From positions 496,001 through 560,000 of the forward strand of contig NZ_RBXT01000001.1 of assembly GCF_003635045.1 (NCBI RefSeq): DNA of 64,000 nucleotides. The letters are read 5' to 3'. The position numbers were made by a program, and so were the translations under genes. The DNA comes from Terracoccus luteus. GTDB lineage: Bacteria; Actinomycetota; Actinomycetes; Actinomycetales; Dermatophilaceae. The notes beneath the pieces are model-generated. The model did not search any database. It was not told the DNA's origin and saw nothing but the letters and a program-made list of their open reading frames with translations. Positions 27,691 through 36,091 of this stretch are shown in pieces (position 1 is the stretch's first letter; the number at the start of each line of letters is the position of its first letter).

Positions 27691-28563
27691 ATGACGGTCC
27701 GGCTCGTCACCGACTCGACCGCGTACCTGCCCGACGAGCTCGTGGCCGGTCACGCGGTCGAGGTGGTGCCGTTGCACGTCGTCGTCGGCGGCACCGACCA
27801 CGTCGAGGGTCACGGCGTCGGCCCCGAGGACGTCGCCGGGGCGCTGCGCGACTACACGATCGTCACGACGTCGCGGCCGACACCGCAGGCCTTCCTCGAG
27901 ACATACACCCGGCTCGCCGACGAGGGCGCCGACGCGGTCGTGTCGGTGCACCTGTCCAGCCTCATGTCGGGCACGGTCGAGGCGGCGCGGCAGGCGGCGT
28001 CGGAGGCGCCGGTGCCCGTCCACGTCATCGACAGCGGCACGCTCGGCATGGCCATGGGCTTCGCCGTACTCGAGGGCGCCCGGGTGGCCGAGCTCGACGG
28101 CGAGCTCGACGAGGTCGTCGAGCAGGTCGAGAGGCGGCTCGCGTCGTCGCTCGTCCTCTTCTACGTCCACACCCTCGAGCACCTGCGCCGTGGCGGCCGC
28201 ATCGGGGCCGCGTCGGCGCTGCTCGGGTCGGCACTGTCGATCAAGCCGATCCTCACGGTGCGCGACGGACGCATCGTGCCGGTCGAGAAGGTGCGCACGT
28301 CGAGCCGTGCCATCGCCCGCATCGAGGCGCTCGTCGCCCAGCACGTGACGGACGGCGGGCTCGCCGTCGACGTCGCCGTGCACCACCTCGAGGCCGCCGA
28401 GCGGGCCGAGACCGTCGCCGGACACCTGCGCGCCCTGCCGGGGGTCCGGGAGGTCGTCGTCGTGCAGCTCGGCGCCGTCGTCGGTGCCCACGTCGGGCCC
28501 GGCACCGTGGCCATCGCCGTCTCGCCACGCCTCGGTGAGCCGCTGCCGGCGGCCCGGCCGTGA
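27691..28563 (+). CDS. DegV family fatty acid-binding protein
   Basis: A 290-residue DegV-fold protein. The family (FakB in Firmicutes) binds a fatty acid for presentation to a kinase. It begins VRLVTDSTAYLP and includes TSRPTPQAF, VVSVHLSSLMSGTVEAA, VIDSGTLGMAMG, the HTLEHLRRGGRIG stretch and a KPIL segment. No FakA kinase is nearby. It precedes plsY with a four-base overlap (GTGA), so a role in feeding acyl groups to phospholipid synthesis is reasonable (inference). Confidence 0.9.
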   Translation: MTVRLVTDSTAYLPDELVAGHAVEVVPLHVVVGGTDHVEGHGVGPEDVAGALRDYTIVTTSRPTPQAFLETYTRLADEGADAVVSVHLSSLMSGTVEAARQAASEAPVPVHVIDSGTLGMAMGFAVLEGARVAELDGELDEVVEQVERRLASSLVLFYVHTLEHLRRGGRIGAASALLGSALSIKPILTVRDGRIVPVEKVRTSSRAIARIEALVAQHVTDGGLAVDVAVHHLEAAERAETVAGHLRALPGVREVVVVQLGAVVGAHVGPGTVAIAVSPRLGEPLPAARP

Positions 28564-29177
28564 CCGACGCCGGTGCCTTGGTAGCCGTCGGCCACGGCGT
28601 GGCGGCGGTCGTCGTCGCCTTCCTCGTCGGGGCGGTCAACCCGGCCACCATCATCGCCCGACTGCTCGGCGAGGACCTCGCCTCGGCGGGGTCAGGCAAC
28701 CCCGGGGCGACCAACGCCGGTCGGGTGCTCGGGCGCGGGTGGGGCATCCTCGTCGGCGTCCTCGACGTTGCGAAGGGGCTCGTGCCGGCGTTCGTGGCCG
28801 GCCGGCTCGGCGGCGCGCCCCTCGCCTACGCCGTCGGCCTCGCCGCGGTGCTCGGTCACATCTGGTCGCCGTACCTGCGCGGTCGTGGCGGCAAGGGTGT
28901 CGCGACGACGATGGGCGCGATGCTCGGCGTGCACCCCTGGGTGGCGCTCGTCGTGCTGCCGGTCTTCGTCGCCGGGGTCGTCCTGCTCGGCCGGGTGGCC
29001 GCCGGGTCGGTGCTCGGTGCGGTGGCGCTCGTCGCCATCGCGGTCGTCGTCGCCACCGGCCACGCGCCCGGCGACGTCTGGACCGTCCTGTGGCTGCTCG
29101 CCCTCGCGGGAGTCGTCCTGTGGCGGCACAAGCCCAACATCGTGGCCTTCTGGCGCCAGCGCCGTTCGCGTTCCTGA
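28560..29177 (+). CDS. plsY: Acyl-phosphate:glycerol-3-phosphate acyltransferase
   Basis: A polytopic membrane enzyme that makes lysophosphatidic acid from acyl-phosphate and glycerol-3-phosphate; 205 residues. PlsY signatures are GSGNPGATNAGRVLG, the LDVAKG stretch, HIWSPYLRGRGGKGVAT and the C-terminal RHKPNI. The GTG start overlaps the DegV-family stop, indicating one operon. A motif-built terminator follows, shared with the convergent HAF-repeat gene. Confidence 0.92.
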   Translation: MTDAGALVAVGHGVAAVVVAFLVGAVNPATIIARLLGEDLASAGSGNPGATNAGRVLGRGWGILVGVLDVAKGLVPAFVAGRLGGAPLAYAVGLAAVLGHIWSPYLRGRGGKGVATTMGAMLGVHPWVALVVLPVFVAGVVLLGRVAAGSVLGAVALVAIAVVVATGHAPGDVWTVLWLLALAGVVLWRHKPNIVAFWRQRRSRS

Positions 29178-29180
29178 GCC

Positions 29181-29226
29181 GGATGCCGGGTGGCCGCGTC
29201 CGTGGGTGGGTGACCACCCGGCATCC
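29181..29226. terminator. Bidirectional hairpin made of two GGATGCCGGGTGG motifs
   Basis: GGATGCCGGGTGG (29181-29193) and its exact complement (29214-29226) form a 13-bp stem with a 20-base loop between the convergent plsY and HAF-repeat genes. Confidence 0.8.
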
Positions 29227-29240
29227 CGTCGGGGTGCGAC

Positions 29241-30446
29241 TCAGGCGGTCGGGGTGAGGACGAAGCCCTGCTGCACGCCGCGACAGGCGCCGGACGTGTA
29301 CTCGGCCGTGCCAACGATGACGCCGGTGTCGTTGACGGCCTTGCCGTAGGACAGGGCCAGCCCCGGCACGGGGTTGACCACCATGGTGTTGAGGTCCTTC
29401 GCGACACCGTCGCGCCAGATCGTCGCCGCGTACAGCAGGTACCCCTCGGGGTCGGCGCCGAGGAAGCTCGTGCCGACGACGACGCCGGAGCCGTTGATCC
29501 CGTTGGCCTCGGCACTGGGCCAGTCGAGGTCGGGGGCCAGGCTGGGCAGCCGGGTCATGACCCCGCCGGCCCAGCGGAAACCCGAGGTGCCCTTCGTGTC
29601 GAAGGACGACCCGACGACAACGCCCTTGTCGTTGACCGCGTTGGCGAACGAGGACTCGGCGCCCGGGACGAGGGTGCCGAGGTTCCTGACGACGCCGCCC
29701 CGCCACAGCACGGCCCGGGGGGGCTGGGTCGTGTCCCGGGTCCTGGCGTTGCCGACGACCAGACCGGCCTCGTTGACGGCGACGGCTTCGCTCGTCGTCC
29801 CCCAGGGCCCGTCGACGCCGCCGAGGCCGGGCAGGGGAGTGAGGCGGCCGCCGACCCAGGCGACGGCGGTCCGGGGCGCGTCCTGGCGTTCGGAGCGCGA
29901 CCCGACGACGGTGCCCGAGGAGTTGACGTCGCGGGCGGTGCTGAAGGCGGCGGTGCCGGGGTACCCGGTGCCGAGGTCGAGGGGGGTACCGCCACCCCCG
30001 CGCCACAGGACCGCGTGCGGGGGCGAGTCGGGGCTGTTGCGCAGCTGGGACTGCCCCACGACGTCACCCCGGTCGTTGATCCCGTTGGCCGCGGTGTCCT
30101 CGAGGCCGCGGGGGGGCGTCGGCCCACCGAGTCCGTACAGCTCGACGGTACGCCCGCCGCGGATGACGAAGCCGTGGTTCCAGAAGGGGTTGCCGGTGGG
30201 GGCCGAGCCCACCGCCTGCCCGGAGCCGTTGACCGCGACGACGTCGGTGAAGGAGCAGGTGCCGGCGGTGGTGAAGCCCGGTGCCAGCGACAGGCGGTAG
30301 CGCACCGGGGCGGCCGCCGAGGTGGGCGCGTGCGTCACGGCGCAGACGGCGGCGACCGTCAGGGCCGCGGTGACGGCCTGGACGGCTCGAGTGGCTCGAT
30401 GGGTCCGAGTGCTTCGGGCTGCTCGGGCGGGGCTGGTTCGGGGCAC
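29241..30446 (-). CDS. Secreted HAF-repeat protein
   Basis: A 401-residue exported protein. The N-terminus is a long basic region followed by a signal peptide core (VTAALTVAAVCAVTHAPTSA). The mature part consists of HAF-type repeats (TIGR02913), each with a core such as ANGINDRGDVVGQS, DVNSSGTVVGS, AVNEAGLVVGNA, AVNDKGVVVGSS and GINGSGVVVGTS, predicted to form a beta-propeller-like shell. The function of HAF proteins is unknown. I chose GTG 30446 because GGAGG lies five bases upstream; an ATG 15 codons earlier lacks this. Confidence 0.85.
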   Translation of the reverse strand: MPRTSPARAARSTRTHRATRAVQAVTAALTVAAVCAVTHAPTSAAAPVRYRLSLAPGFTTAGTCSFTDVVAVNGSGQAVGSAPTGNPFWNHGFVIRGGRTVELYGLGGPTPPRGLEDTAANGINDRGDVVGQSQLRNSPDSPPHAVLWRGGGGTPLDLGTGYPGTAAFSTARDVNSSGTVVGSRSERQDAPRTAVAWVGGRLTPLPGLGGVDGPWGTTSEAVAVNEAGLVVGNARTRDTTQPPRAVLWRGGVVRNLGTLVPGAESSFANAVNDKGVVVGSSFDTKGTSGFRWAGGVMTRLPSLAPDLDWPSAEANGINGSGVVVGTSFLGADPEGYLLYAATIWRDGVAKDLNTMVVNPVPGLALSYGKAVNDTGVIVGTAEYTSGACRGVQQGFVLTPTA

Positions 30447-30508
30447 GACGACCTCCAACGACGGGTGGGGCGCACGGTGCGCCACACCCATGAGGACGCA
30501 CGAGGGGC

Positions 30509-30526
30509 GGCCGTGATTGCACGGCC
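30509..30526 (-). terminator. Short hairpin between purU and the HAF gene
   Basis: GGCCGTG (30509-30515) pairs with CACGGCC (30520-30526) around a four-base loop, downstream of purU on the reverse strand. A motif copy (30568-30575) lies between it and purU. Confidence 0.45.
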
Positions 30527-30588
30527 ACCCTCGCGAGCCCGGGACGCGGGCATGCGACGCGGCCGCCCGGCATCCCTCACGGCGTCGG

Positions 30589-31431
30589 TCAGAAGACGAT
30601 GGTGCGTCGTCCGGCGAGGAAGACGCGTCGGTCGGCGTGGTCGCGCACCGCGCGGGAGAGGACGCGGCGCTCGACGTCACGTCCGAGCGCGACCAGACGA
30701 GAAGGCGACTCGGCGTGGGTGACCCGCACGACGTCCTGCTCGATGATCGGCCCCTCGTCGAGGTCGGCCGTGACGTAGTGCGCGGAGGCGCCGACGAGCT
30801 TGACGCCGCGGTCGTGCGCCTGGTGGTAGGGCTTGGCGCCTTTGAACCCGGGCAGGAACGAGTGGTGGATGTTGATGGCCCGCCCCTCGAGGGCCCGGCA
30901 GAGGCCGTCGCTGAGGATCTGCATGTAGCGGGCCAGCACGACGAGCTCGACGCCCTTCTCCTCCACCATCGCAAGCAGCTGCGCCTCGGCGTCGGCCTTC
31001 GTCTCCGGGGTCACGGCGATGACGCTGAACGGGAGGCCGAAGTACTCGACGAGGGCGCGGCAGTCGTCGTGGTTGCCGACGACCCCGACGATGTCGATGG
31101 GCAGGTCGCCGCTGCGCCACCGGTGCAGCAGGTCGAGCAGGCAGTGGTCGAAGCGGCTGACGAGGACGAGGGTGCGGCAGCGCTCCGCCTCCGGGCGCAC
31201 CTGAAGGTCATGGTTGTGCACCGCCGAGCTCGACTCGATCGCGGCCACGACCCGCTCGACATCGGCCTGCTCGGCGTCGAAGACCGTGCGCATGAAGAAC
31301 AGGTCGGTGCCCTCGTCGGAGTACTGCTGGTTCTCGACGATGTTCGCCGAGACCTCTAGCAGGGCGGAGGAGACGGCGGCGACGATCCCGGGACGGTCGT
31401 CGCTGCGCAGGGTCATGATGTGCCGGGCCAT
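30589..31431 (-). CDS. purU: Formyltetrahydrofolate deformylase
   Basis: This enzyme hydrolyses 10-formyl-THF to THF and formate, balancing one-carbon pools; 280 residues. An N-terminal ACT domain (TLRSDDRPGIVAAVS) is followed by a formyltransferase-like domain with VGVVGNHDDCRALVEYFGLP, NIHHSFLPGFKGAKPYHQA (catalytic Asn and His) and GASAHYVTADLDEGPIIEQD. The ATG is 31431; CACACT six bases upstream is a weak leaderless -10. It diverges from comEA. Confidence 0.94.
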   Translation of the reverse strand: MARHIMTLRSDDRPGIVAAVSSALLEVSANIVENQQYSDEGTDLFFMRTVFDAEQADVERVVAAIESSSAVHNHDLQVRPEAERCRTLVLVSRFDHCLLDLLHRWRSGDLPIDIVGVVGNHDDCRALVEYFGLPFSVIAVTPETKADAEAQLLAMVEEKGVELVVLARYMQILSDGLCRALEGRAINIHHSFLPGFKGAKPYHQAHDRGVKLVGASAHYVTADLDEGPIIEQDVVRVTHAESPSRLVALGRDVERRVLSRAVRDHADRRVFLAGRRTIVF

Positions 31432-31584
31432 TGGGGCAGTGTGGTGCAGGGCTCGCGGCTGCACCGAATCCCGCGGCGGCGTGTCTCGCAGCCTGGTCGT
31501 CCACAGCCCGCCGCCGGGGCACCGCCTGGCGTAGGGCTGTCCACAGGGCCGCTGCGGGCGGCCGCGGTGACGTGTGCCCGTTCG

Positions 31585-31590
31585 TAGCGT
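31585..31590 (+). promoter_or_regulatory. -10 element TAGCGT for leaderless comEA
   Basis: TAGCGT is six bases before ATG 31597. Confidence 0.55.
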
Positions 31591-31596
31591 CGGTCC

Positions 31597-32685
31597 ATGC
31601 CCCGTCGACCGCAGCCGCGTGCCCGGGGGCGCGCCCCGGACCTCGAGCGCGTCCTCCGGCTCCTCGACACCGGGCCGCCGTCGGGCGGTGCCCCGGGTGC
31701 GATGCCGGAGGGCCGTGGCGAGGCGGGCTTCCTCCCCTCGAGACCACGGTCGGATGCCGGTGGGCCGGGCGCGTTCGGCAGTGCCGACGGCGTCGACACG
31801 CGCGACGGCAGAGACGAGGCGGGCGACGAGGTCGAGCGGCTCGACGCCGACCTGCGCCGGGCGCGTCGTCCGGCGGTGCTCACCCTCCCGGAGCCGCTGG
31901 TGCGGGGTCGTCGCGGCGTGTCGAGCGCGGCCGTCGTCGCCGTGCTGGCGCTCCTCGTCGCCGTCACGGGCATCTTCCTCGTCCGGGTGCTGTGGGCCGA
32001 GCGCGCGGCGCGGGCGGAGACCGGAAGCGTCGTCGTCGGCGAGCCCGGCGCCGGCGGGCCGTTGCCCGATGCGTCGTCCGATGCGTCGTCCGGTGCGTCG
32101 GCCGGTCCGTCGACGCTGGTCGTGAGGTCTGCGCCCGTGGCGGCGTCGGTGCCGGCCGGCGGGGGCACGGGCGGCACCGTGGGTGCGGACGGGGCGGCCC
32201 CGGCATCCGAGGTCGTGGTGCACGTCGTCGGGCAGGTGGCGCGCCCCGGGTTGGTCCGGCTGCCCGCCGGCTCGCGGGTGGCCGACGCGCTGGTTGCGGC
32301 CGGGGGCGCGACGCGCGCCGCCGACCTCACCAGTCTCAACCTGGCCCGGGTGGTCGGCGACGGCGAGCAGCTGCACGTGCTGCGGCCCGGTGAGACGCCG
32401 CCGCCCGTCGTGGCCGGCGGTGGCCTCGGGGCCGGTGGCACGGCCGGCGGTGGCTCGGCTGCGGGTGGGGCGGGGCCGTCGGGTGGTGCACCGGCCGTCG
32501 TCGACCTCAACGGGGCCGACCTCGGGGCGCTCGACTCCTTGCCGGGCGTGGGCCCCGTGCTGGCCCAGCGCATCCTCGACTGGCGCGCCGAGCACGGCCG
32601 CTTCTCGTCGGTCGACGAGCTCGGAGAGGTCAGCGGCATCGGCGACAAGCTCATGGCCCAGCTGCGTCCCCGGGTGCGGGTGTGA
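31597..32685 (+). CDS. comEA: DNA-binding competence protein ComEA
   Basis: A 362-residue membrane-anchored double-stranded DNA receptor for transformation. An N-terminal cytoplasmic Arg/Pro/Gly-rich stretch leads to a membrane helix (about residues 107-130, VVAVLALLVAVTGIFLV). A Ser/Gly-rich linker follows, then an SLBB domain (VVVHVVGQVARPGLVRLPAG) and a C-terminal pair of helix-hairpin-helix motifs (LPGVGPVLAQRIL; VSGIGDKLMAQL). The HhH part resembles proven DNA-binding ComEA. Its stop overlaps the comEC start by four bases. Two GGATGCCG-type motif copies lie inside the gene. Confidence 0.92.
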   Translation: MPRRPQPRARGRAPDLERVLRLLDTGPPSGGAPGAMPEGRGEAGFLPSRPRSDAGGPGAFGSADGVDTRDGRDEAGDEVERLDADLRRARRPAVLTLPEPLVRGRRGVSSAAVVAVLALLVAVTGIFLVRVLWAERAARAETGSVVVGEPGAGGPLPDASSDASSGASAGPSTLVVRSAPVAASVPAGGGTGGTVGADGAAPASEVVVHVVGQVARPGLVRLPAGSRVADALVAAGGATRAADLTSLNLARVVGDGEQLHVLRPGETPPPVVAGGGLGAGGTAGGGSAAGGAGPSGGAPAVVDLNGADLGALDSLPGVGPVLAQRILDWRAEHGRFSSVDELGEVSGIGDKLMAQLRPRVRV

Positions 32686-35192
32686 GGGACGAGCGGAGGG
32701 CCGTGGCCGGCGACCCGACCACGAGTGCGGGCGGGCCCGGCCCGGTCGGGTCACCCGCTCGCAGTGGTCGCGGCCGCGCCCGGCGCCGGTCCACGAGCAC
32801 GACGGCCGCTCTCGACATGCGGCTGCTCCTCCCGGTCGCGGTGGCGTGGCCCGTCGTCGCGTTCTGGGCGCTGCTCGCCGAGCGGGTGGTCGTCGTCGCG
32901 ACCGGGGCGGTCTGCGGCGCCGGTGCGCTCGTCCTGCTGCGCCGTTCGCGTCGGCCGGGTGCGGGCGCTGCGGCCGGGCGGCGCGTGGCCGGGCTGTTGG
33001 CCCTCGGTCTCGCGACCCTTGCGCTTCTGCTCGTCGCGGTGTCGGGCCACCGGGCGCTGCGGGCGACCGGTCCCGTCGACGAGCTGGCCGACGCGAGGGC
33101 GGTGGTGACGCTCCGGGCCGCGCTGGCCACCGAGCCACGCGTCATCGGGGGCGGGCCGTCCGAGGCGGGGGACACCGCCGCAGGGGGAGGAGGCCGGACG
33201 GCGCGCGCCCTCGTCGTCGTCGAGCTCGACGTCCACCGAGTGACCGGCCGAGGGCGCACGACGGACGTGTCGGTGCCCGTACTCGTCATCGGCGGCCCGG
33301 AGTGGGCGAGGCTGCACTGGCGCGACGAGGTCGAGGTCGTCGCGCGGCTCGGTCCGCCCGACCCTGGCGACCGGGTGGTGGCGGTGGCGAGCCCCCGCGG
33401 GAGCCCGCGACTGCTCGGTGGACCTCCCGCCGTCTTCGCCGCCGCCGACCACGTCCGCGAGCGGTTCCGTTCCGCGACGGAGCACCTCCCGGCCGACGCC
33501 CGGGGCCTCGTCCCGGCCCTCGTCGTCGGTGACACGACGGCCACTCCCGCCGACCTCACGGACGCCATGCTGACGACCGGGATGAGCCACCTCAGCGCGG
33601 TGTCGGGCAGCAACGTCACGATGGTCCTCGTCGCGGCGGTCGGCCTCTGCCGGTTGCTGGCCCTGCCGAGACGCTGGCGTCCGTGGGGTGCGGGCACGGC
33701 GCTCGCCGCCTTCGTCGTGCTGGCCAGACCAGAGCCGAGCGTCATCCGCGCCGCGGTCATGGGGGTGGTCGGGCTGCTCGCCCTGTCGACCTCCCGACGT
33801 CGGGCGGGGGTACCGGCGCTCGCCGGCGCCGTCGTCGTGCTGCTCGTGTACGACCCGTGGCTCTCCCGGTCGTACGGGTTCGCCCTGTCGTCGGTCGCGA
33901 CGCTCGGGCTGCTGCTCTTCGCCGGTCCGTGGGCGACGGCGCTCGGGCGCGTGCTGCCCCGGCGGCTGCGCTGGCTCGGGGCGGTGCTCGCGGTGCCGGT
34001 CGCCGCCCAGGTCGTCTGCGCACCGGTCGTGGTGCCGCTGCAGGGGGCCGTCTCGATCGTCGCGGTGCTCGCCAACCTGCTGGCCGCCCCTCTCGTCGCG
34101 CCGACGACGATGGCCGGCGTCGCGGTGGCGCTGCTCTCGGTCGTGTCCGTCGGCCTCGCCGGCTGGCTGGCGTGGGCGGCGGCCGTGCCTGCCCTCGGCA
34201 TCGCGTGGGTGGCGCGCACGTGCGCGACCGCCCCCTTCGCGACGCTCGCGTGGGGTGACTCGGCGCTGGCGGCCCTGGGGCTGGCCCTGCTCACCGCGGC
34301 CGCCGTCCTCGCGGCCCCGTGGGCCTGGCGACGGGCGCGGCTGCGCCCGCTCGTCGCCGGCGCGGTCGTCGTGACGACGACCGCGCTCGCCGTGCCCACC
34401 ACGACCCTCGCGTGGCCCCCGCCGGGCTGGGTGGCGGTGGCCTGCGACGTCGGTCAGGGCGACGCCCTCGTGCTCGCGAACGGGCCCGGCCACGCCGTCG
34501 TCGTCGACGCCGGGCCCGACCCCCGCCTCGTCGACGGGTGTCTCGACCGGCTCGGCGTCGAGGTCGTCGACCTCGTCGTGCTCTCGCACTTCCACGCCGA
34601 CCACGTCCGCGGCCTCGCCGGGGTGCTCGACGGGCGGGCGGTGCGAGCGGTGCGCGCCTCCACCGTCGACGACCCGCCCGGGGAGGCGCGCCAGGTGGCC
34701 CGCCTCGTGACGGATGCCGGCCTGCCCCTCGAGCGCCTACGCGCCGGTGACGACCTCGCCGTCGGCGGCGTGCGGGCGCACGTGTGGTGGCCCGCCCGGG
34801 AGATCGACGCCGGTTCGGTCGCCAACAACGCGTCCGTCGTGCTGACCGTTCACCTGGGTGGTGTCGGCCTGCTGCTGCTCGGCGACGTCGAGCGGGAGGC
34901 GGCCGGCGAGGTGGTCCGGGCGTTGGCGCGTGACCCCACGGGCTGGGCCGGCATCGACGTCGTCAAGGTGGCGCACCACGGGTCGAGCAACCGTGACGAC
35001 CGACTCCTCGACGGCGCCCCCGGGCGGCTCGCGCTCGTCAGCGTCGGGGCCGACAACGACTACGGGCACCCGGCGCCGGCGACCCTGGACGCCTTGTCGC
35101 AGAGGGGTTTCCGCGTCCACCGCACCGACCTCGAGGGGGATCTGGCCGTCGTCGACGACGGGGACGGGCTACGCGTGGTCGCCTCCGGCTGA
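32682..35192 (+). CDS. comEC: Competence DNA channel ComEC/Rec2
   Basis: An 836-residue polytopic protein forming the channel for single-stranded DNA entry. The competence domain in the membrane part has the hallmark LSAVSGSNVTMVLVAAVGL and many helices. From about residue 587 a metallo-beta-lactamase-like domain follows (CDVGQGDALVL; VVLSHFHADHVRGL; HHGSSNRDDRLL), complete with the metal-binding HxHxDH set. The length fits full ComEC with the N-terminal DUF4131 region (around DELADARAVVTLRA). It is coupled to comEA. No pilus, comFA or dprA genes lie in this window, so competence cannot be concluded from it alone. Confidence 0.94.
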   Translation: MRDERRAVAGDPTTSAGGPGPVGSPARSGRGRARRRSTSTTAALDMRLLLPVAVAWPVVAFWALLAERVVVVATGAVCGAGALVLLRRSRRPGAGAAAGRRVAGLLALGLATLALLLVAVSGHRALRATGPVDELADARAVVTLRAALATEPRVIGGGPSEAGDTAAGGGGRTARALVVVELDVHRVTGRGRTTDVSVPVLVIGGPEWARLHWRDEVEVVARLGPPDPGDRVVAVASPRGSPRLLGGPPAVFAAADHVRERFRSATEHLPADARGLVPALVVGDTTATPADLTDAMLTTGMSHLSAVSGSNVTMVLVAAVGLCRLLALPRRWRPWGAGTALAAFVVLARPEPSVIRAAVMGVVGLLALSTSRRRAGVPALAGAVVVLLVYDPWLSRSYGFALSSVATLGLLLFAGPWATALGRVLPRRLRWLGAVLAVPVAAQVVCAPVVVPLQGAVSIVAVLANLLAAPLVAPTTMAGVAVALLSVVSVGLAGWLAWAAAVPALGIAWVARTCATAPFATLAWGDSALAALGLALLTAAAVLAAPWAWRRARLRPLVAGAVVVTTTALAVPTTTLAWPPPGWVAVACDVGQGDALVLANGPGHAVVVDAGPDPRLVDGCLDRLGVEVVDLVVLSHFHADHVRGLAGVLDGRAVRAVRASTVDDPPGEARQVARLVTDAGLPLERLRAGDDLAVGGVRAHVWWPAREIDAGSVANNASVVLTVHLGGVGLLLLGDVEREAAGEVVRALARDPTGWAGIDVVKVAHHGSSNRDDRLLDGAPGRLALVSVGADNDYGHPAPATLDALSQRGFRVHRTDLEGDLAVVDDGDGLRVVASG

Positions 35193-35225
35193 CCCGGCCG
35201 GCTGACCCGGCCGGCTGACCCGGCC
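35187..35225 (+). repeat. Three 13-bp repeats carrying the comEC stop
   Basis: GGCTGACCCGGCC occurs three times in tandem. The 13-base period puts TGA at 35190, 35203 and 35216, that is, in all three frames. Confidence 0.85.
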
Positions 35226-35284
35226 GGTGGGCCGGTGGTGGGCCGTGAGGGGCGCCCGGGCACCCGGCGCGACGGTGGCTGCCG

Positions 35285-36091
35285 TCAGCGCTGGCGCTGC
35301 TTGGGCGGCAGGGGGAGGAAGCCGCTCGTGCGGCGGACGTAGTCGGCATACTCGGGTCGCCGGTCGCCGATGTCCTTCTCCAGCAGCTTCTTCCCGGTAC
35401 CGGCATAGAGGTTGACGACCATCGCCACGGGGGACAGCACGGTGAGCACCCCCGGCCAGGCGCTGGCCGCGACGAGCCACAGACCGGTCCACACGCAGGC
35501 GTCGCCGAAGTAGTTGGGGTGGCGGGTGTAGCGCCACAGGCCGGTGTCGAGCACCTTGCCCTTGTTGCCGGGGTCGGCCCGGAAGCGCGAGAGCTGCAGG
35601 TCCCCGACCGCCTCGAAGACGAAGCCGACCGCCCAGAGCAGGACCCCGAGTGCCATCACCGCCGACCAGCCGCCGGTGACGACCATCGCGACCTGCACCG
35701 GGAGGGAGACGAACCACATGATCAGGCCCTGGGGCACGTAGATGTGCAGCAGGGCGTACCGCGACGGGTCGCCCTCGGCCTTCTCGAGCATGGCGGCGTA
35801 GCGGGGGTCCTCACCCTTGCCGCGCGAGCGGTTGGCGATGTGCGCCGCGAGGCGCAGCCCCCATACGGCGACGAGGACGAGGGCCAGCCACCGGCGTCCG
35901 GAGTCTCCCGACCCCGAGAAGGCGGCGAACGCGGTCGCCGCGACGGCGACGAAGCCGAGACCCCACGCGACGTCCACTCCGGCGTGCTTGCCGCGGCGCA
36001 CCCCGACGACGAAGGCGACGCCGAGCACGACGACCACGGCCAGCGACGTCAGCAGCAGGACGGGCACGAGCTCGGACAGCACGTCGCTCAC
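35285..36091 (-). CDS. DUF1295 membrane protein (steroid 5-alpha-reductase-like)
   Basis: A 268-residue polytopic protein of the DUF1295 family, related in fold to steroid 5-alpha reductases and isoprenylcysteine methyltransferases. The C-terminal signature TGLWRYTRHPNYFGDACVWTG is the family NADPH-site region; GKKLLEKDIGDRRPEYADYV follows. GTG 36091 overlaps the stop of the upstream cyclopropane-synthase gene (GTGA). The pairing with a Cfa-like enzyme also occurs in Mycobacterium tuberculosis (Rv0446c with ufaA1, from memory), suggesting a step in modifying membrane fatty acids (inference). Confidence 0.85.
   Translation of the reverse strand: MSDVLSELVPVLLLTSLAVVVVLGVAFVVGVRRGKHAGVDVAWGLGFVAVAATAFAAFSGSGDSGRRWLALVLVAVWGLRLAAHIANRSRGKGEDPRYAAMLEKAEGDPSRYALLHIYVPQGLIMWFVSLPVQVAMVVTGGWSAVMALGVLLWAVGFVFEAVGDLQLSRFRADPGNKGKVLDTGLWRYTRHPNYFGDACVWTGLWLVAASAWPGVLTVLSPVAMVVNLYAGTGKKLLEKDIGDRRPEYADYVRRTSGFLPLPPKQRQR

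Noticed and set aside
29241-30491. ATG 30491 as start of the HAF-repeat protein
   Set aside because: GTG 30446 has GGAGG at ideal spacing and leaves a normal signal peptide; the longer form would bury it.
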